This document shows positions 1 to 9,203 of a stretch of DNA of 64,000 nt, piece after piece. Where the stretch lies: assembly GCF_025244845.1 (NCBI RefSeq), contig NZ_CP104264.1, forward strand, positions 620,001 to 684,000, read 5' to 3'. Position 1 is the stretch's first letter, and each line of letters starts with the position of its first letter. The translations under genes and the position numbers were made by a program. This DNA is from Arthrobacter sp. zg-Y1171 (GTDB lineage Bacteria; Actinomycetota; Actinomycetes; Actinomycetales; Micrococcaceae). The notes under the pieces are model-generated. The model made no database searches. It was not told where the DNA came from and saw only the letters and a list, made by a program, of their open reading frames with translations.

Positions 1-120
1 TATCGGTCGCTGGGGTTCCGTGAGGAAGGACGCCGCCGCGCCGCCGTGTTCCACCGCGGAGAGTTCCACGACCAGATGCTGCTCGGAATGCTGGAGGAGG
101 AATACCGGGCCGAGGGCTAG
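1..120 (+). CDS. GNAT-family N-acetyltransferase, C-terminal end (partial)
   Basis: The frame is open from the first base to a TAG at 118-120. The visible 39 residues contain Y-R-S-L-G-F-R-E-E-G and G-E-F-H-D-Q-M, the end typical of RimJ/RimL-like GNAT acetyltransferases (the GF..EG turn, then a GE..D strand). The start and the acetyl-CoA site lie upstream of the window, so the substrate cannot be judged. Its stop overlaps the stop of the convergent hydrolase gene by 4 nt (CTAG). Confidence 0.7.
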   Translation, partial: YRSLGFREEGRRRAAVFHRGEFHDQMLLGMLEEEYRAEG

Positions 121-932
121 GGCAGTCCGGCGGACGCCGGTGACCCGGAGCCGACATGGATTTCGACGCGTTCGATCCAATCCCGCATCAAAGCTGAGAC
201 CAGCGCGGGACGTTCGAGGTGGAGGTTGTGCCCGGCGGCGTCCAGCACGGTGAAGGTGCCACGCGGGTAATGCTCCCGCACTGCCCAGCCGTCTTCGTAT
301 CCCGTGACATGGTCCTGCCGGCCGAAAATGTGCAGGGACGGTGCATCGAACGGCTGCGCGTGGGCGAGCTCGGGCTCCGTGTCCAGCGCGTAGTCAGCGG
401 CAATCTGTTCCATAAGTGCCTGATCCGCGCCCCGGAGGCCCGGGAGCACGTACTCGGAGAAGCCCGCAAAAGCGTCGGCTGTCTGCAGGACCGCCTCGTC
501 CTCGAAGTCGGCCGAGCCATCTGCCCCGGCCTCAATCAGGGCCGGGTCCCGGTGAATGATTTGCCGGGGCGGCAGGACCCGGTCTGCATGGATCGCCGTG
601 AACACCGAAGCCAGGGTTGCCAACCCGAGCACCTGGTCCTTCAGGGTATGGGCCACGTGCCGGGCCACCATGCCGCCGAAGGAATTCCCGATCAGGGCAA
701 ACGGCTCGTCGCCCAGCCGGTTCCTGATCTCCTCGACGACGCCGTCTGCCACCTCTTGGGCGCCGGCGGCCGGCGTCCGCGAACCGTGCTCGGCCCAGGG
801 AAGGTCAAGATAGATGCGCCGCCAGGCAAGGTCGCCAAGGGCGCCTTCCAGGGGCAGCATGATCCGGTGGTCCACGCCAAACCCGTGTATGAGCACCAGG
901 GGTTGGCCGTTTCCTATTTCGCGGGCAATCAC
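117..932 (-). CDS. Alpha/beta-fold hydrolase
   Basis: 271 aa, usual length for a single-domain alpha/beta hydrolase. The oxyanion motif LIHGFG is at residues 14-19. The nucleophile elbow G-N-S-F-G-G puts the catalytic Ser at residue 84. A late Asp lies in the F-G-R-Q-D-H segment and the catalytic His at about residue 235 (A-G-H-N). The start is GTG at 932 with AGGA about 8 nt upstream. There is no signal peptide, so it is probably cytoplasmic. The substrate is unknown; the family includes esterases, C-C hydrolases and haloperoxidase-like enzymes. It is monocistronic and convergent with the GNAT gene. Confidence 0.85.
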   Translation of the reverse strand: MIAREIGNGQPLVLIHGFGVDHRIMLPLEGALGDLAWRRIYLDLPWAEHGSRTPAAGAQEVADGVVEEIRNRLGDEPFALIGNSFGGMVARHVAHTLKDQVLGLATLASVFTAIHADRVLPPRQIIHRDPALIEAGADGSADFEDEAVLQTADAFAGFSEYVLPGLRGADQALMEQIAADYALDTEPELAHAQPFDAPSLHIFGRQDHVTGYEDGWAVREHYPRGTFTVLDAAGHNLHLERPALVSALMRDWIERVEIHVGSGSPASAGLP

Positions 933-1016
933 CCCGCGATCCTATGCGCGCCCCTGCCCGCCCGGGCGGAACGACTGGCCGGAGTCTGAACCGTGACCGG
1001 CACGGCTCCGCTGCAG

Positions 1017-2054
1017 CTACCCCGCGGCCTGCGTCGTAGCGTTTCCCTGCGGCTTCACCACCGGGAAACTGCCGTGCGGTTCATCGTCCTCTTCAAAATG
1101 GTTGTAGGCCCTTCCGACAATCAGCGGATCCGGTGCATGCGCAATGGAGCTGTCCTTGTTCGGATATTCCACTGTGCTGAGCACATGGCGCATCGCTTCG
1201 AGCCGGGCGCGTTTCTTGTCATTGGACTTCACTGCGGTCCAGGGCGCATCTCCGGTGTCCGTGTAAAAGAACATGGCTTCCTTCGCCTCGGTGTACGCGT
1301 CCCACTTATCCAGGCTGGCCAAGTCTGTGGGGGAGAGCTTCCACTGCTTCACGGGATCCGTTTCCCGGGCAGCGAACCGGGCCAGCTGCTCCGCCCGGCC
1401 TACCGAGAACCACAGCTTGTGCAGCAGGGTGCCGGAATTGACGAGCATCCGTTCGAGCTCCGGAACCTCCCGCATAAACTCCAGGTACTGCGCCGGGGTG
1501 CAATACCCCATCACGCGTTCGACGCCGGCCCGGTTGTACCAGGAGCGGTCCATCATCACGATCTCTCCGCCGCTGGGCAGGGTGCGGATATACCGTTGGA
1601 AGTACCACTGGGTCTGCTCCTCGGAGGTGGGCTTCTCCAATGCCACCACGCGTGCACCGCGGGGATTCAGGTGCTCGTCGAACCGCTTGATCGCCCCGCC
1701 TTTTCCGGCGGCATCGCGGCCTTCGAAGATGATGAGCATTTTCTGCCCGGTTTCCTTGACCCAGAGCTGCATCTTCAGCAGTTCAATCTGGAGCCGGCGT
1801 TTCTGCCGGTCATAGGTGCGCCGGCTGAGCTTGGTGTCGTAGGGGTAGTTCTGGCGCCAGGCGTCGTCGTCGACCTTGATCTTGAGCTTTTTGCCCTTCG
1901 TTTTCAGTTCCTGCAGCTCGTCGAGTTCCTGCGCATAGTCCTCCGCGACCGCCACGCGCTGACCGTCCAGGCTTTGCTCATCCGCCGCGAGTCCGTTGGC
2001 TGCTGACGGTTGCCGGGCCGAAACTTCCTTGGTGCCGTTCTTACTGGTTGCCAT
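1017..2054 (-). CDS. ppk2: Polyphosphate kinase 2 family protein
   Basis: 345 aa, the size of a one-domain PPK2, which transfers phosphate between polyphosphate and nucleoside di- or monophosphates. The P-loop is F-E-G-R-D-A-A-G-K-G-G at residues 110-120. The Walker B/lid segment M-M-D-R-S-W-Y-N-R-A-G-V-E-R lies near 167-180. Both are diagnostic for PPK2. I chose the ATG at 2054 because GGAG lies 6 nt upstream; the open frame runs further, but that extension is low-complexity Ala/Gly/Val and overlaps the divergent lipoprotein gene. About 50 residues before the core are charged and probably disordered. Confidence 0.92.
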   Translation of the reverse strand: MATSKNGTKEVSARQPSAANGLAADEQSLDGQRVAVAEDYAQELDELQELKTKGKKLKIKVDDDAWRQNYPYDTKLSRRTYDRQKRRLQIELLKMQLWVKETGQKMLIIFEGRDAAGKGGAIKRFDEHLNPRGARVVALEKPTSEEQTQWYFQRYIRTLPSGGEIVMMDRSWYNRAGVERVMGYCTPAQYLEFMREVPELERMLVNSGTLLHKLWFSVGRAEQLARFAARETDPVKQWKLSPTDLASLDKWDAYTEAKEAMFFYTDTGDAPWTAVKSNDKKRARLEAMRHVLSTVEYPNKDSSIAHAPDPLIVGRAYNHFEEDDEPHGSFPVVKPQGNATTQAAG

Positions 2055-2205
2055 GACATCTCCACTGCCGGTTGGGTTATCCGAACTTACGCGGCACTGC
2101 CTACTGATTGGAAGAGGGAACGGGTCTCTGTGTACGACGGCGGCGGGCAGCATGGTCGGCGCGCCTGAGCGGCAGGCGGTGCCATGCCGCAGATAATGGT
2201 TGGCG

Positions 2206-3222
2206 ATGACTTCACTACGCACCAAAGCTCTGTCGCTCGTTGCCCTGCTCGCCCTCGGCGTAGTCGGCTGCACCCCCGCCACCGACACCGGCTCCGAACC
2301 AGCCCCGTCCTCCGCGACCCAACCCGCGACGGGGTCCACCGAACCCGCGAGCCCATCCGCTCCTGCCGAGCCCGCCGCCCCTGCCGAGCCCGCCGCAGCA
2401 GGCACCGCGCTGGACCAGTTGGCCGGCATCCCGATCAAGGGCCGCGCACCGAAGACCGGGTACGACCGCGAGCAGTTCGGTCCGGCCTGGGCCGATACGG
2501 ATCACAACGGCTGCGACACCCGCAACGACATCCTCGCCCGCGACCTCGTGGACATTGTGTACAAGGATGGAACCCGGGAATGCGTGGTTGCCTCGGGCAC
2601 CTTCCTGGATCCCTACACGGGAACCACCATTGCGTTTGTCCGCGGCAACACCACCAGCACCGCCGTCCAGATCGACCATGTGGTGGCCCTTTCCGATGCC
2701 TGGCAGAAGGGGGCGCAGCAGCTGTCCGCCGAGGAACGCCGGCAGCTGGCCAATGATCCGTTGAACCTCATGGCCGCCGACGGGCCCGCCAACGGCTCCA
2801 AGTCCGACGGCGACGCCGCCACCTGGCTGCCCGCCAACAAGGACTTCCGCTGCGAATATGTAGCCCGCCAGACTGCAGTCAAAGCCGAATACCGGCTGTG
2901 GATGACGCAGGCAGAGCATGACGCGATCGCTGCCGTCCTGTCCGGCTGCCCGGACGAGCCGGTTCCCGCGCGGGACGGCACCGTGCCTGCCGCAGCGGTT
3001 GCTGCAGCCGACGCCGCGCAGCCCGCACCTGCCGCACCTGCACCTGCCGCACCCGCACCCGCCGCTCCCGCGGTGGAACCCGCTCCCGCTGCACCCGCCG
3101 GAACCGTCTATGCGAACTGCACGGCGGTGAAGGCCGCGGGTGTGGCGCCGATCCGCCCGGGCGACGCCGGCTGGGATCCCAAGTTCGACCGGGACGGCGA
3201 CGGCGTGGGCTGCACGTCCTAG
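2206..3222 (+). CDS. Secreted lipoprotein nuclease: HNH (DUF1524-like) plus Excalibur domain
   Basis: 338 aa. Residues 1-22 form a lipoprotein signal ending in the lipobox G-V-V-G-C (Cys22), followed by an Ala/Pro/Glu/Ser-rich linker. Residues about 75-220 match the DUF1524/HNH nuclease family: G-Y-D-R-E-Q-F then C-D-T-R-N-D-I-L, the catalytic D-H-V-V-A-L-S-D-A-W (D157-H158), N-D-P-L-N-L and a final W-L-P. A Pro/Ala linker leads to a C-terminal Excalibur-type Ca-binding module with Y-A-N-C-T-A-V and D-R-D-G-D-G-V-G-C. I infer a surface-anchored, calcium-dependent DNase. A TTG six bases upstream could also start it. Confidence 0.85.
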   Translation: MTSLRTKALSLVALLALGVVGCTPATDTGSEPAPSSATQPATGSTEPASPSAPAEPAAPAEPAAAGTALDQLAGIPIKGRAPKTGYDREQFGPAWADTDHNGCDTRNDILARDLVDIVYKDGTRECVVASGTFLDPYTGTTIAFVRGNTTSTAVQIDHVVALSDAWQKGAQQLSAEERRQLANDPLNLMAADGPANGSKSDGDAATWLPANKDFRCEYVARQTAVKAEYRLWMTQAEHDAIAAVLSGCPDEPVPARDGTVPAAAVAAADAAQPAPAAPAPAAPAPAAPAVEPAPAAPAGTVYANCTAVKAAGVAPIRPGDAGWDPKFDRDGDGVGCTS

Positions 3223-4118
3223 GGCACGTAGGCCTTGGCCTCAAAGATCCACGGCTCCAGCGGGATCTGCGCGGGAGAGAATTCGGCCAGTGCTTCGCTG
3301 AGGTCTCCGGGCAGGCCCAGGGACCCGAGGATCAGGGCCCGGACGGCATCCGCATCCAGCCCCGCTGCGGCGAGGTCGGTGAGGGTGACGGCGCCGTCGC
3401 GCTTGGCCAGCCGCTGGCCAGCAGTGTTCAGCGCCAGCGGAACATGGGCGTAGCTGACCGGAGGGAACCCGAGGAGGGAACCGAGGTACGCCTGGCGGGG
3501 TGCCGAGCTGAGCAGGTCATCCCCGCGCACTACCTGGTCAATGCCCTGCAGTGCATCGTCGAGGACCACCGCAAGGTTGTAGGAGGGGACGCCGTCGTTG
3601 CGCAGCAGCACCAGGTCGTCCACCGCGGAGGTGTAGCTGCCGTGCAGCTCATCGGTCACGGTGAACTCGTTTACCTCCGTCCGCAGGCGCAGGGCGGCGG
3701 GGCGTTCGCGCCGTCGTCGGGCACGCTGCTCTTCGGTGAGGTTCCGGCAGGTACCGGGGTAGGCCCCGGGCGGCGCATGCGGGGCGGACGCCGCTTCCGC
3801 CACCTCGCGCCGGGTACAGAAGCATTCATACACGAGTCCGGCACTGCGCAGCCGGTCGATGGCGTCCAGATAGATTTCAGTGCGTTCGGTCTGGCGGATG
3901 ATCTCGCCGTCCCAGTCCAGTCCGACGGCGGTTAGGTCGCGCAGCTGGGCCGCTTCGGCGCCGGAGCGCACCCGGTCAAGGTCCTCCATCCGCAGCAGGA
4001 ACCGGCGGCCGGTGCTGCGGGCGAAGAGCCAGGCCAGCAGGGCGGTGCGCAGGTTTCCTACGTGCAGCTCACCGGTGGGACTGGGAGCGAAGCGGCCGGC
4101 GGCGGAGGAATGAGGCAC
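3219..4118 (-). CDS. gluQRS: Glutamyl-Q tRNA(Asp) synthetase (GluQRS)
   Basis: 299 aa, the short paralogue of glutamyl-tRNA synthetase without the anticodon-binding domain. It attaches glutamate to the queuosine base of tRNA-Asp. Visible are F-A-P-S-P-T-G-E-L-H-V-G-N (residues 10-22, HIGH signature), the M-E-D-L-D loop, a zinc-type cluster starting C-F-C-T-R with later Y and C near 100-125, and the KMSKS-equivalent L-A-K-R-D-G-A. The start is GTG at 4118. Its stop overlaps the stop of the convergent nuclease gene by 4 nt. Confidence 0.93.
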   Translation of the reverse strand: MPHSSAAGRFAPSPTGELHVGNLRTALLAWLFARSTGRRFLLRMEDLDRVRSGAEAAQLRDLTAVGLDWDGEIIRQTERTEIYLDAIDRLRSAGLVYECFCTRREVAEAASAPHAPPGAYPGTCRNLTEEQRARRRRERPAALRLRTEVNEFTVTDELHGSYTSAVDDLVLLRNDGVPSYNLAVVLDDALQGIDQVVRGDDLLSSAPRQAYLGSLLGFPPVSYAHVPLALNTAGQRLAKRDGAVTLTDLAAAGLDADAVRALILGSLGLPGDLSEALAEFSPAQIPLEPWIFEAKAYVP

Positions 4119-4276
4119 AAGACCAGTCTATTCGGGTGCGGTGTTGTCCGCGGTGGCCTTCATTCTCCGGGCGTTGGGAGTTTTATTGCCCGGGCTGCAG
4201 AAGGGTTTTCGGCTGCGGACCGAGGGTGTCCGCAAGGCTGTGGCCGCACCCCGTGAAGGTGCCTAGCGTTGCACGC

Positions 4277-4528
4277 ATGGGACTCATGGAGATCGAGGTT
4301 GCCCAGATGGAACACCGCCTGCGGGCAGCCGAGATGGAACAGCGGCACCGCCTCCGGCGAATCCTGCAGGAGCGGGAACAAGCGGACGGACCGGGGCGTG
4401 TCCAGACCGACTGGCCGCTGATCACGCTGCGCTTCGGGCGTTTCCAGGTGGCTCTGCTCCGTACCGTCTGGCTGCCGTCCGGACGGGTCCACCATTCACA
4501 CGGGGCGTCCAGACTTCTTCCGGGGTAG
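4277..4528 (+). CDS. Small charged hypothetical protein
   Basis: 83 aa. The first 45 residues are Met/Glu/Arg/Gln-rich and probably helical, followed by a basic, Trp-containing segment with R-F-G-R-F. I do not recognise it. GAAGGTG lies about 16 nt before the ATG, which is far for a ribosome site; an in-frame ATG at 4286 is an alternative. Nothing on the other strand competes here, which modestly supports it being a real gene. Confidence 0.45.
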   Translation: MGLMEIEVAQMEHRLRAAEMEQRHRLRRILQEREQADGPGRVQTDWPLITLRFGRFQVALLRTVWLPSGRVHHSHGASRLLPG

Positions 4529-4605
4529 CGGGAGTAGCGTTTTGAGCGAAGAGGCTACCGCCGCATTCCGTGCTGGGCGGAACGGCGGCCCCGGCTGGAG
4601 ATCAC

Positions 4606-4914
4606 ATGACTGGTGGTTACGCGGGACACAGCGCAAACTCGGGCAGGAAGCGCACGACGACGGTGGGCGGGTCCCGGTGGACCATCCTGGTTGTTGGGCT
4701 GGTGATGCTGCTGCTCATCATTGCCCAAGGGGTGGCCACCGGGTTCACCGGCCTGTTGGGGTCGGCCGGCCTGATCGCTCTGTGCACCGGGCTGTACACG
4801 GTCCTGACCAACCGGCCGTCCTGGCTGGACCTGCCGAACCGGGTGCTCGGAGGCATCCTCGCTGTTGCAGGGCTGCTCGCCTCGGTGATCGCGACGGCGA
4901 TCCACTGGGGATAG
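4606..4914 (+). CDS. Small membrane protein, unknown function
   Basis: 102 aa. A basic N-terminus (S-G-R-K-R-T-T-T) precedes two or three hydrophobic helices: about 28-47, 51-69 (G-L-L-G-S-A-G-L-I-A-L) and 82-101. I chose the ATG at 4606 because GGAG sits 5 nt upstream; the frame is open further upstream but without a better site. It looks like the short two- or three-TM proteins common in actinobacteria. No function can be assigned. Confidence 0.65.
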   Translation: MTGGYAGHSANSGRKRTTTVGGSRWTILVVGLVMLLLIIAQGVATGFTGLLGSAGLIALCTGLYTVLTNRPSWLDLPNRVLGGILAVAGLLASVIATAIHWG

Positions 4915-4927
4915 GGCAGCGGGCAGA

Positions 4928-6361
4928 TCAGACCCGGCTTTCCGCTGCTCCCTGCGTTCCGTCGTCGTACGTTTCATCCGCCAGTTCCGCACGGACCAGG
5001 CCGTCGCCGCGGACCCACAGGCGGTAGGCGCCGAACAGGAGCGCGATCCATACTGCGCCCACAATCAAGGCGACGCGGGTGTCCGGCATGATGCCGAGCA
5101 GCACCACGATGAACACCATGAAAGCCAGCGCCGCATAGGACGCGGCCGGCCAGAACGGCACACCGAATTCCGAGGCCGGCAGGTTCCGGCGCTTGATTTC
5201 CCGCTTCATGGCGATGTGCGAGAGCAGGATCATCAGCCATACCCACACGGTCGCGAAGGTGGCGATGGACGCGATGATCGTGAACAGCGATTCGGGCAGC
5301 AGGGCGTTCAGCACGACGCCGACGAGCAGCACCACCGCCATGGTTGCCACGGTCATCCACGGCACCCCGTTCCGGGAAATCCGGGCGAACGACGCCGGCG
5401 CCTGGCCTTCCTGTGCGAGTCCGTAAAGGACGCGGCCGGCACCGAAGATGTCGGAGTTGATGGCCGAGATCGCTGCGGTGATGACCACGGCGTTGAGGAT
5501 GTGCGCCGCGGCCGGGATGCCCAGGGTGTCGAAGATCTGCACAAACGGACTGGTTTCGCCGTTGATGTCCTGCCACGGGAAGATCATCATCAGGATGCCT
5601 AGGGCGCATACGTAGAAGAGCAGGATGCGGACCGGAACGGTGTTCACTGCCGCGGGGATGGCCTTCTTGGGGTTGTCCGCTTCGCCGGCGGTGATGCCGA
5701 TGGTTTCAATGCCGCCGAAGGCAAACATCACAATCGAGAAGGACGCCAGCAGGCCCCAGAATCCGTTGGCGAAGAACCCTCCGGAACCCAGCATCGTATC
5801 CAGGCCGGGGTTCGCGGCGTCGGGCAGTCCGAACCCGAAGACTACGATGGCCGCACCGCCGACGATCATCGCGATGATCGCCGAGACCTTGATCAGTGAG
5901 AGCCAGAACTCGGTCTCGCCAAAGACCTTCACCCGCATCAGGTTCAGTGCGGCAATCAGCAGGATGACGGCGAGGATCCAGATCCAGCGCGGCACGTCTT
6001 CAAACCAGAAGCCCATATAGATGCCGAAGGCGGTGACGTCGGCAATCGCGACGATGGCCATCTCGAAGGCGAACGTCCAGCCCGTGATGAACCCGGCAAA
6101 CGGGCCCAGATAGCGGCTGGCGTAGTGGCCGAACGAACCCGTTACCGGATGCCGGACTGCCATCTCGCCGAGGGCCCGCATAACCAGGAAGACAGCGGCG
6201 CCACCGATCATGTAGGCCAGCAGGACGGACGGTCCGGCGGACTGGATGGCCGATGCGGACCCGTAGAACAGGCCGGTGCCGATGGCCGAGCCGAGCGCCA
6301 TGAAGCGGATGTGCCGGACATTCAGCCCGCGGGCCAATGCCTGGGTAAAGGAGGACTTCAA
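4928..6361 (-). CDS. Amino acid permease (APC superfamily, AAT type)
   Basis: 477 aa from the TTG at 6361, which has AAGGTG 7 nt upstream and gives the normal family length; upstream codons in frame look untranslated. It has about 12 hydrophobic segments. The diagnostic TM1 signature G-S-A-I-G-T-G-L-F is followed by A-G-P-S-V-L-L-A-Y and R-A-L-G-E-M-A, as in AnsP/GabP/ProY-type transporters. It would import an amino acid with protons at the cytoplasmic membrane; the substrate cannot be read from the sequence. It stands alone. Confidence 0.9.
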   Translation of the reverse strand: MKSSFTQALARGLNVRHIRFMALGSAIGTGLFYGSASAIQSAGPSVLLAYMIGGAAVFLVMRALGEMAVRHPVTGSFGHYASRYLGPFAGFITGWTFAFEMAIVAIADVTAFGIYMGFWFEDVPRWIWILAVILLIAALNLMRVKVFGETEFWLSLIKVSAIIAMIVGGAAIVVFGFGLPDAANPGLDTMLGSGGFFANGFWGLLASFSIVMFAFGGIETIGITAGEADNPKKAIPAAVNTVPVRILLFYVCALGILMMIFPWQDINGETSPFVQIFDTLGIPAAAHILNAVVITAAISAINSDIFGAGRVLYGLAQEGQAPASFARISRNGVPWMTVATMAVVLLVGVVLNALLPESLFTIIASIATFATVWVWLMILLSHIAMKREIKRRNLPASEFGVPFWPAASYAALAFMVFIVVLLGIMPDTRVALIVGAVWIALLFGAYRLWVRGDGLVRAELADETYDDGTQGAAESRV

Positions 6362-6798
6362 GAAAACGCACCTTGGAATGTGGGGGTAGGCCCAGTTCAG
6401 GGGCCAATCCATATTACGCCTGCTGGCGCCACCCGGATTTTGCGTTACGTCCCACGCCCCGGGCACTAAAGGGCAGGGTGAGCCATCTCATAGCTCCGTG
6501 GCGGGTCTGCGTGATCGATCTCATGGAGCCTCAATTGTTGAAGAATTAATCTTTAACTGTGCAAGCGGAAATGCACACACATGGGTACGTTGGGTGTATT
6601 CGGCGCTGATGAACGGTATTCGACGGTTATCCGTCATGAAGCTGTCCAGCGTCGCTGAACCGTGAAGATACCCCAACCTCCACCCCTGTTTGAAACAAGG
6701 AAGTTCAGCGCCACTGGGTCCTTCCCGGAGTCGAAGCGCGGGACCCCTGCAGACGTGGCGCATTCATGGGACTGTTTTCACGACACGGGGAGATTCAA
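6362..6798. other. Intergenic region with candidate promoter DNA
   Basis: About 440 nt between the divergent permease and DUF4352-like genes. It is more AT-rich than its neighbours near 6535-6570 (a run with TTGTTGAAG and TTAATC), which suits a promoter, but I cannot fix the hexamers. A short palindrome GACGG-TTAT-CCGTC lies at 6622-6635. The small open frames here lack ribosome sites and coding character. Confidence 0.4.
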
Positions 6799-7668
6799 AT
6801 GGACAACAACACCACGTTCAAGCAATCCGCTCCCGACCGGCAACAGGACGAAGGGCCTGTTCCTGATGCTCCCCTCTCCGGTGGACCTGAACAGCCCGGC
6901 AAAGCTGTCGGCAACCCGGATGCCGGACGGGGCCTGGCCATCACGGCGCTGGTCATCGGGCTTGTGTCCCTGCTGCTGTGTTGGGTTCCCATCGTCAACA
7001 ACCTCGTATTCCTCCTTGGCCTAATCGGACTGGGATTCGCTATCCCCGCGGTGGTGATTGCCGTCAGGAACAAGTCACGGTCCAAAGGGATGTCGATTGC
7101 GGGCCTCATCCTCGTGGTCCTGTCCCTGGTCGGGGTGGTGGCAACACAGGCCTATTACGGGCACGTCATCGATGAGGTCACGGAATCCGTTGGGGGCAGC
7201 GAGCAGCCCGCTGCAGACGACACCGCTGAGGCGGCCGATTCCAGCCACGCCGGGCAGACTGAGGCATTGGGAGAAACAGCACGGGTCGGGGAGTACAACG
7301 TCACCGTGACCGGTGTGGACACCAACGCCACCCAGGAGGTCTTGGCCGTCAACCCGCTCAACGATGATCCAGCGGGACAATATGTGCTGGTTGACCTGAC
7401 GGTTGAGTACGTGGGCAATGAGGAAGGAGATCCCTGGGTGGATCTGGAAACCAAGTTCGTGGGAACCGATGCCAAGCAGTACGACTCGGCGACCGGGGTA
7501 GTGGTAGCGCTGCGTGACTACGACGTACCGACTCTGGAAAAGGGCGGCACTGCCCAATACCAGGTCTGCATGGACGTCCCGGCTGACGCGGTGTCCGGTG
7601 GAAAGGTCTTGGTCGAGCCGACCTTCTCTATGCAGGGCAACGACGGCGTGTACTGGGCCGTGCAGTAA
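6799..7668 (+). CDS. Membrane-anchored DUF4190/DUF4352-like protein
   Basis: 289 aa. A Gly/Pro-rich cytoplasmic N-terminus is followed by three hydrophobic helices at about 45-62, 65-88 and 97-118, the pattern of DUF4190 membrane modules. After an acidic linker, the C-terminal ~125 residues resemble the extracytoplasmic immunoglobulin-like DUF4352 domain: G-E-Y-N-V-T-V-T-G-V, Y-V-L-V-D-L-T-V-E-Y and a closing G-G-K-V-L-V-E-P. The ATG at 6799 is chosen for GGGGAG 6 nt upstream. The role is unknown. A strong hairpin follows. Confidence 0.75.
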   Translation: MDNNTTFKQSAPDRQQDEGPVPDAPLSGGPEQPGKAVGNPDAGRGLAITALVIGLVSLLLCWVPIVNNLVFLLGLIGLGFAIPAVVIAVRNKSRSKGMSIAGLILVVLSLVGVVATQAYYGHVIDEVTESVGGSEQPAADDTAEAADSSHAGQTEALGETARVGEYNVTVTGVDTNATQEVLAVNPLNDDPAGQYVLVDLTVEYVGNEEGDPWVDLETKFVGTDAKQYDSATGVVVALRDYDVPTLEKGGTAQYQVCMDVPADAVSGGKVLVEPTFSMQGNDGVYWAVQ

Positions 7669-7701
7669 ACCTTCCCTTCCCTGCGCCAGCGGCGCGTACT
7701 A

Positions 7702-7736
7702 GTCGCCGGGGCTTCCATGATGGAGGCCCCGGCGAC
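7702..7736. terminator. Hairpin terminator, probably bidirectional
   Basis: GTCGCCGGGGC (7702-7712) pairs perfectly with GCCCCGGCGAC (7726-7736). The inner TTCCA/TGGAG extends the stem with one wobble. It sits between the ends of the convergent DUF4352-like and VOC genes. There is no long T run, only TTAAAAG beyond it. Confidence 0.7.
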
Positions 7737-7755
7737 ATAGGTTAAAAGACCCGGC

Positions 7756-8196
7756 TTAGGCCTGCTGCTCCGCCGGATAGCTGATCCGCGCCTCATGCGG
7801 AATCAGAGGCTTGTCCGCCCGGACCTTCATCTCCTGCACGGTCCAGGCGTTGCCGTCCGGATCCGCAAAGCTGAAGAAGGTTCCGCCGTCGCGCTCGTCA
7901 AAGACGGTGACGTCGCCAACCTCCACGCCGCGGTCCAGCAGTTCCTGCCGGGCAGCCCGCGCATTCGGCACCACCAGCTGCAGTCCGCGCAGGGAACCGG
8001 GCACCATGCCCTGCTGGGAGCCCGGATCCCCGAGCACAATCGAGCAGCCGGAGCCGGGCGGTGTCAGCTGCGCGAAGTCCATCTGGTCGGTGGACGTGCG
8101 GTGATCCAGGCGAAAGCCCACCTGGTCGCGGTAGAAAGCGATCGCCCGGTCCTGGTCACTGACCGGGACGATTATCACCTCAAGGGTCCAGTCCAT
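7756..8196 (-). CDS. VOC-family (glyoxalase/dioxygenase fold) protein
   Basis: About 146 aa. The first beta-alpha-beta unit has L-E-V-I-I-V-P-V-S-D-Q-D-R-A-I-A-F-Y-R-D. The second half carries the F-A-D-P-D-G-N-A-W-T-V-Q-E metal-site strand typical of VOC proteins. The ATG at 8196 has AGGTG 6 nt upstream; a GTG at 8205, directly abutting the preceding stop, is the alternative. It is the last gene of the ArsR-SRPBCC-SRPBCC operon. Substrate unknown. Confidence 0.85.
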   Translation of the reverse strand: MDWTLEVIIVPVSDQDRAIAFYRDQVGFRLDHRTSTDQMDFAQLTPPGSGCSIVLGDPGSQQGMVPGSLRGLQLVVPNARAARQELLDRGVEVGDVTVFDERDGGTFFSFADPDGNAWTVQEMKVRADKPLIPHEARISYPAEQQA

Positions 8197-8205
8197 GCTC
8201 AGCAC

Positions 8206-8697
8206 CTACCTTCCTATCCGGACGGAGGCGAGCAGATCATCCAACTGGTTGTAGCCGTCAGACATGCCCTCTTCGATGCCGTTGCCCAGGAACTCGTCCC
8301 GGGATTCGACCGAGGGGTACAGGGAACGGCCGGTCACCCGGCTCCTGCCGTCGGGCAGTTCGGTGAAGGTGCTGTATTCGAGCGTCACCACGTCCGGATA
8401 GCCCTCGAATTCGAAGGTCTGCAGCAGAAACTCGTTCTCGCGCACCGTGTGGAACATGCCGTGGAAGGCATATTCCTCGCCGTCACCTGTGGACTGGACT
8501 ACTCGGTAGGCACCGCCGGACCGGGGCTCGAACACGTCCATCCGAGTGGTCAGCTCCTCCGGGCCGATCCATTGGAGATACAGGTCCGGATCCGTGTGTC
8601 CCTGGAACACAGCGCTGACCGGGAAATCGAAGTCGCGTTGATATTCCAGGAAGGGTTCTCCCGCGGGGGCACTCAACGTCAGGGGATTTTTGCTCAT
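8206..8697 (-). CDS. SRPBCC (AHSA1-type) protein 2
   Basis: About 163 aa. The ligand-binding START-like fold is indicated by R-D-F-D-F-P-V-S-A-V-F near the N-terminus, L-Y-L-Q-W-I-G-P-E, the G-G-A-Y-R strand, F-H-G-M-F-H and a late W/Y-rich helix (G-M-S-D-G-Y-N-Q-L). It is clearly paralogous to the gene just upstream in the operon, from which it starts with a 1-nt (ATG 8697) or 4-nt (GTG 8700) overlap. These proteins are usually found with ArsR regulators; the ligand is unknown. Confidence 0.87.
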   Translation of the reverse strand: MSKNPLTLSAPAGEPFLEYQRDFDFPVSAVFQGHTDPDLYLQWIGPEELTTRMDVFEPRSGGAYRVVQSTGDGEEYAFHGMFHTVRENEFLLQTFEFEGYPDVVTLEYSTFTELPDGRSRVTGRSLYPSVESRDEFLGNGIEEGMSDGYNQLDDLLASVRIGR

Positions 8698-9203
8698 CAC
8701 GCGCCCCTTCCCTGCAGGGCCTCCGGCTGGAGCTGGGCGAGGAGCTCATCCATCCGGTCAAAGCCCTCGGAGACGCCGGACTCCATGCCGGAGGCCGCCA
8801 TGCCGTCCCGTGCCTCCATCGAGGGGTAGACCGCGTGGGCGGTGATCCGGGTACGGCCGCCGTCGAGCGCCTCGAGCGTCATGAACTCCAAGCTGGTGAC
8901 GTCGGGATAGCCGGAGAACTCGAAGGTCTGGATCGCGGATTCATTTTCCCGCACGGTGTGGAAAATGCCGCGGAATTCGTAGGGCACGCCCTCCGGCCCG
9001 GTATGGATATAGCTGTAGGAGCCTCCCGTGCGGAAATCGTAGTGGTTGATGTCCATCTTCATTCCCCGGGGCCCCAGCCACTGGACCAGCAGGTCCGGTT
9101 CGGCGTACGCCCGGAAGACCTGCTCCACGGGATAGTCCACCTCGCGGCTGAAATCGATGAAGGGGACACCCTCCGGGACGGTGAGCTGCAGTGCGTTGGT
9201 CAT
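8697..9203 (-). CDS. SRPBCC (AHSA1-type) protein 1
   Basis: 168 aa, a START-like/AHSA1 domain protein. It shows F-S-R-E-V-D-Y-P-V-E-Q-V-F-R-A, L-L-V-Q-W-L-G-P-R-G, G-G-S-Y-S-Y and Y-E-F-R-G-I-F-H-T-V-R-E-N-E; the last segment is nearly identical in the next gene. Its ATG overlaps the ArsR stop (ATGA), so translation is coupled. The tandem copies imply a local duplication. Confidence 0.88.
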   Translation of the reverse strand: MTNALQLTVPEGVPFIDFSREVDYPVEQVFRAYAEPDLLVQWLGPRGMKMDINHYDFRTGGSYSYIHTGPEGVPYEFRGIFHTVRENESAIQTFEFSGYPDVTSLEFMTLEALDGGRTRITAHAVYPSMEARDGMAASGMESGVSEGFDRMDELLAQLQPEALQGRGA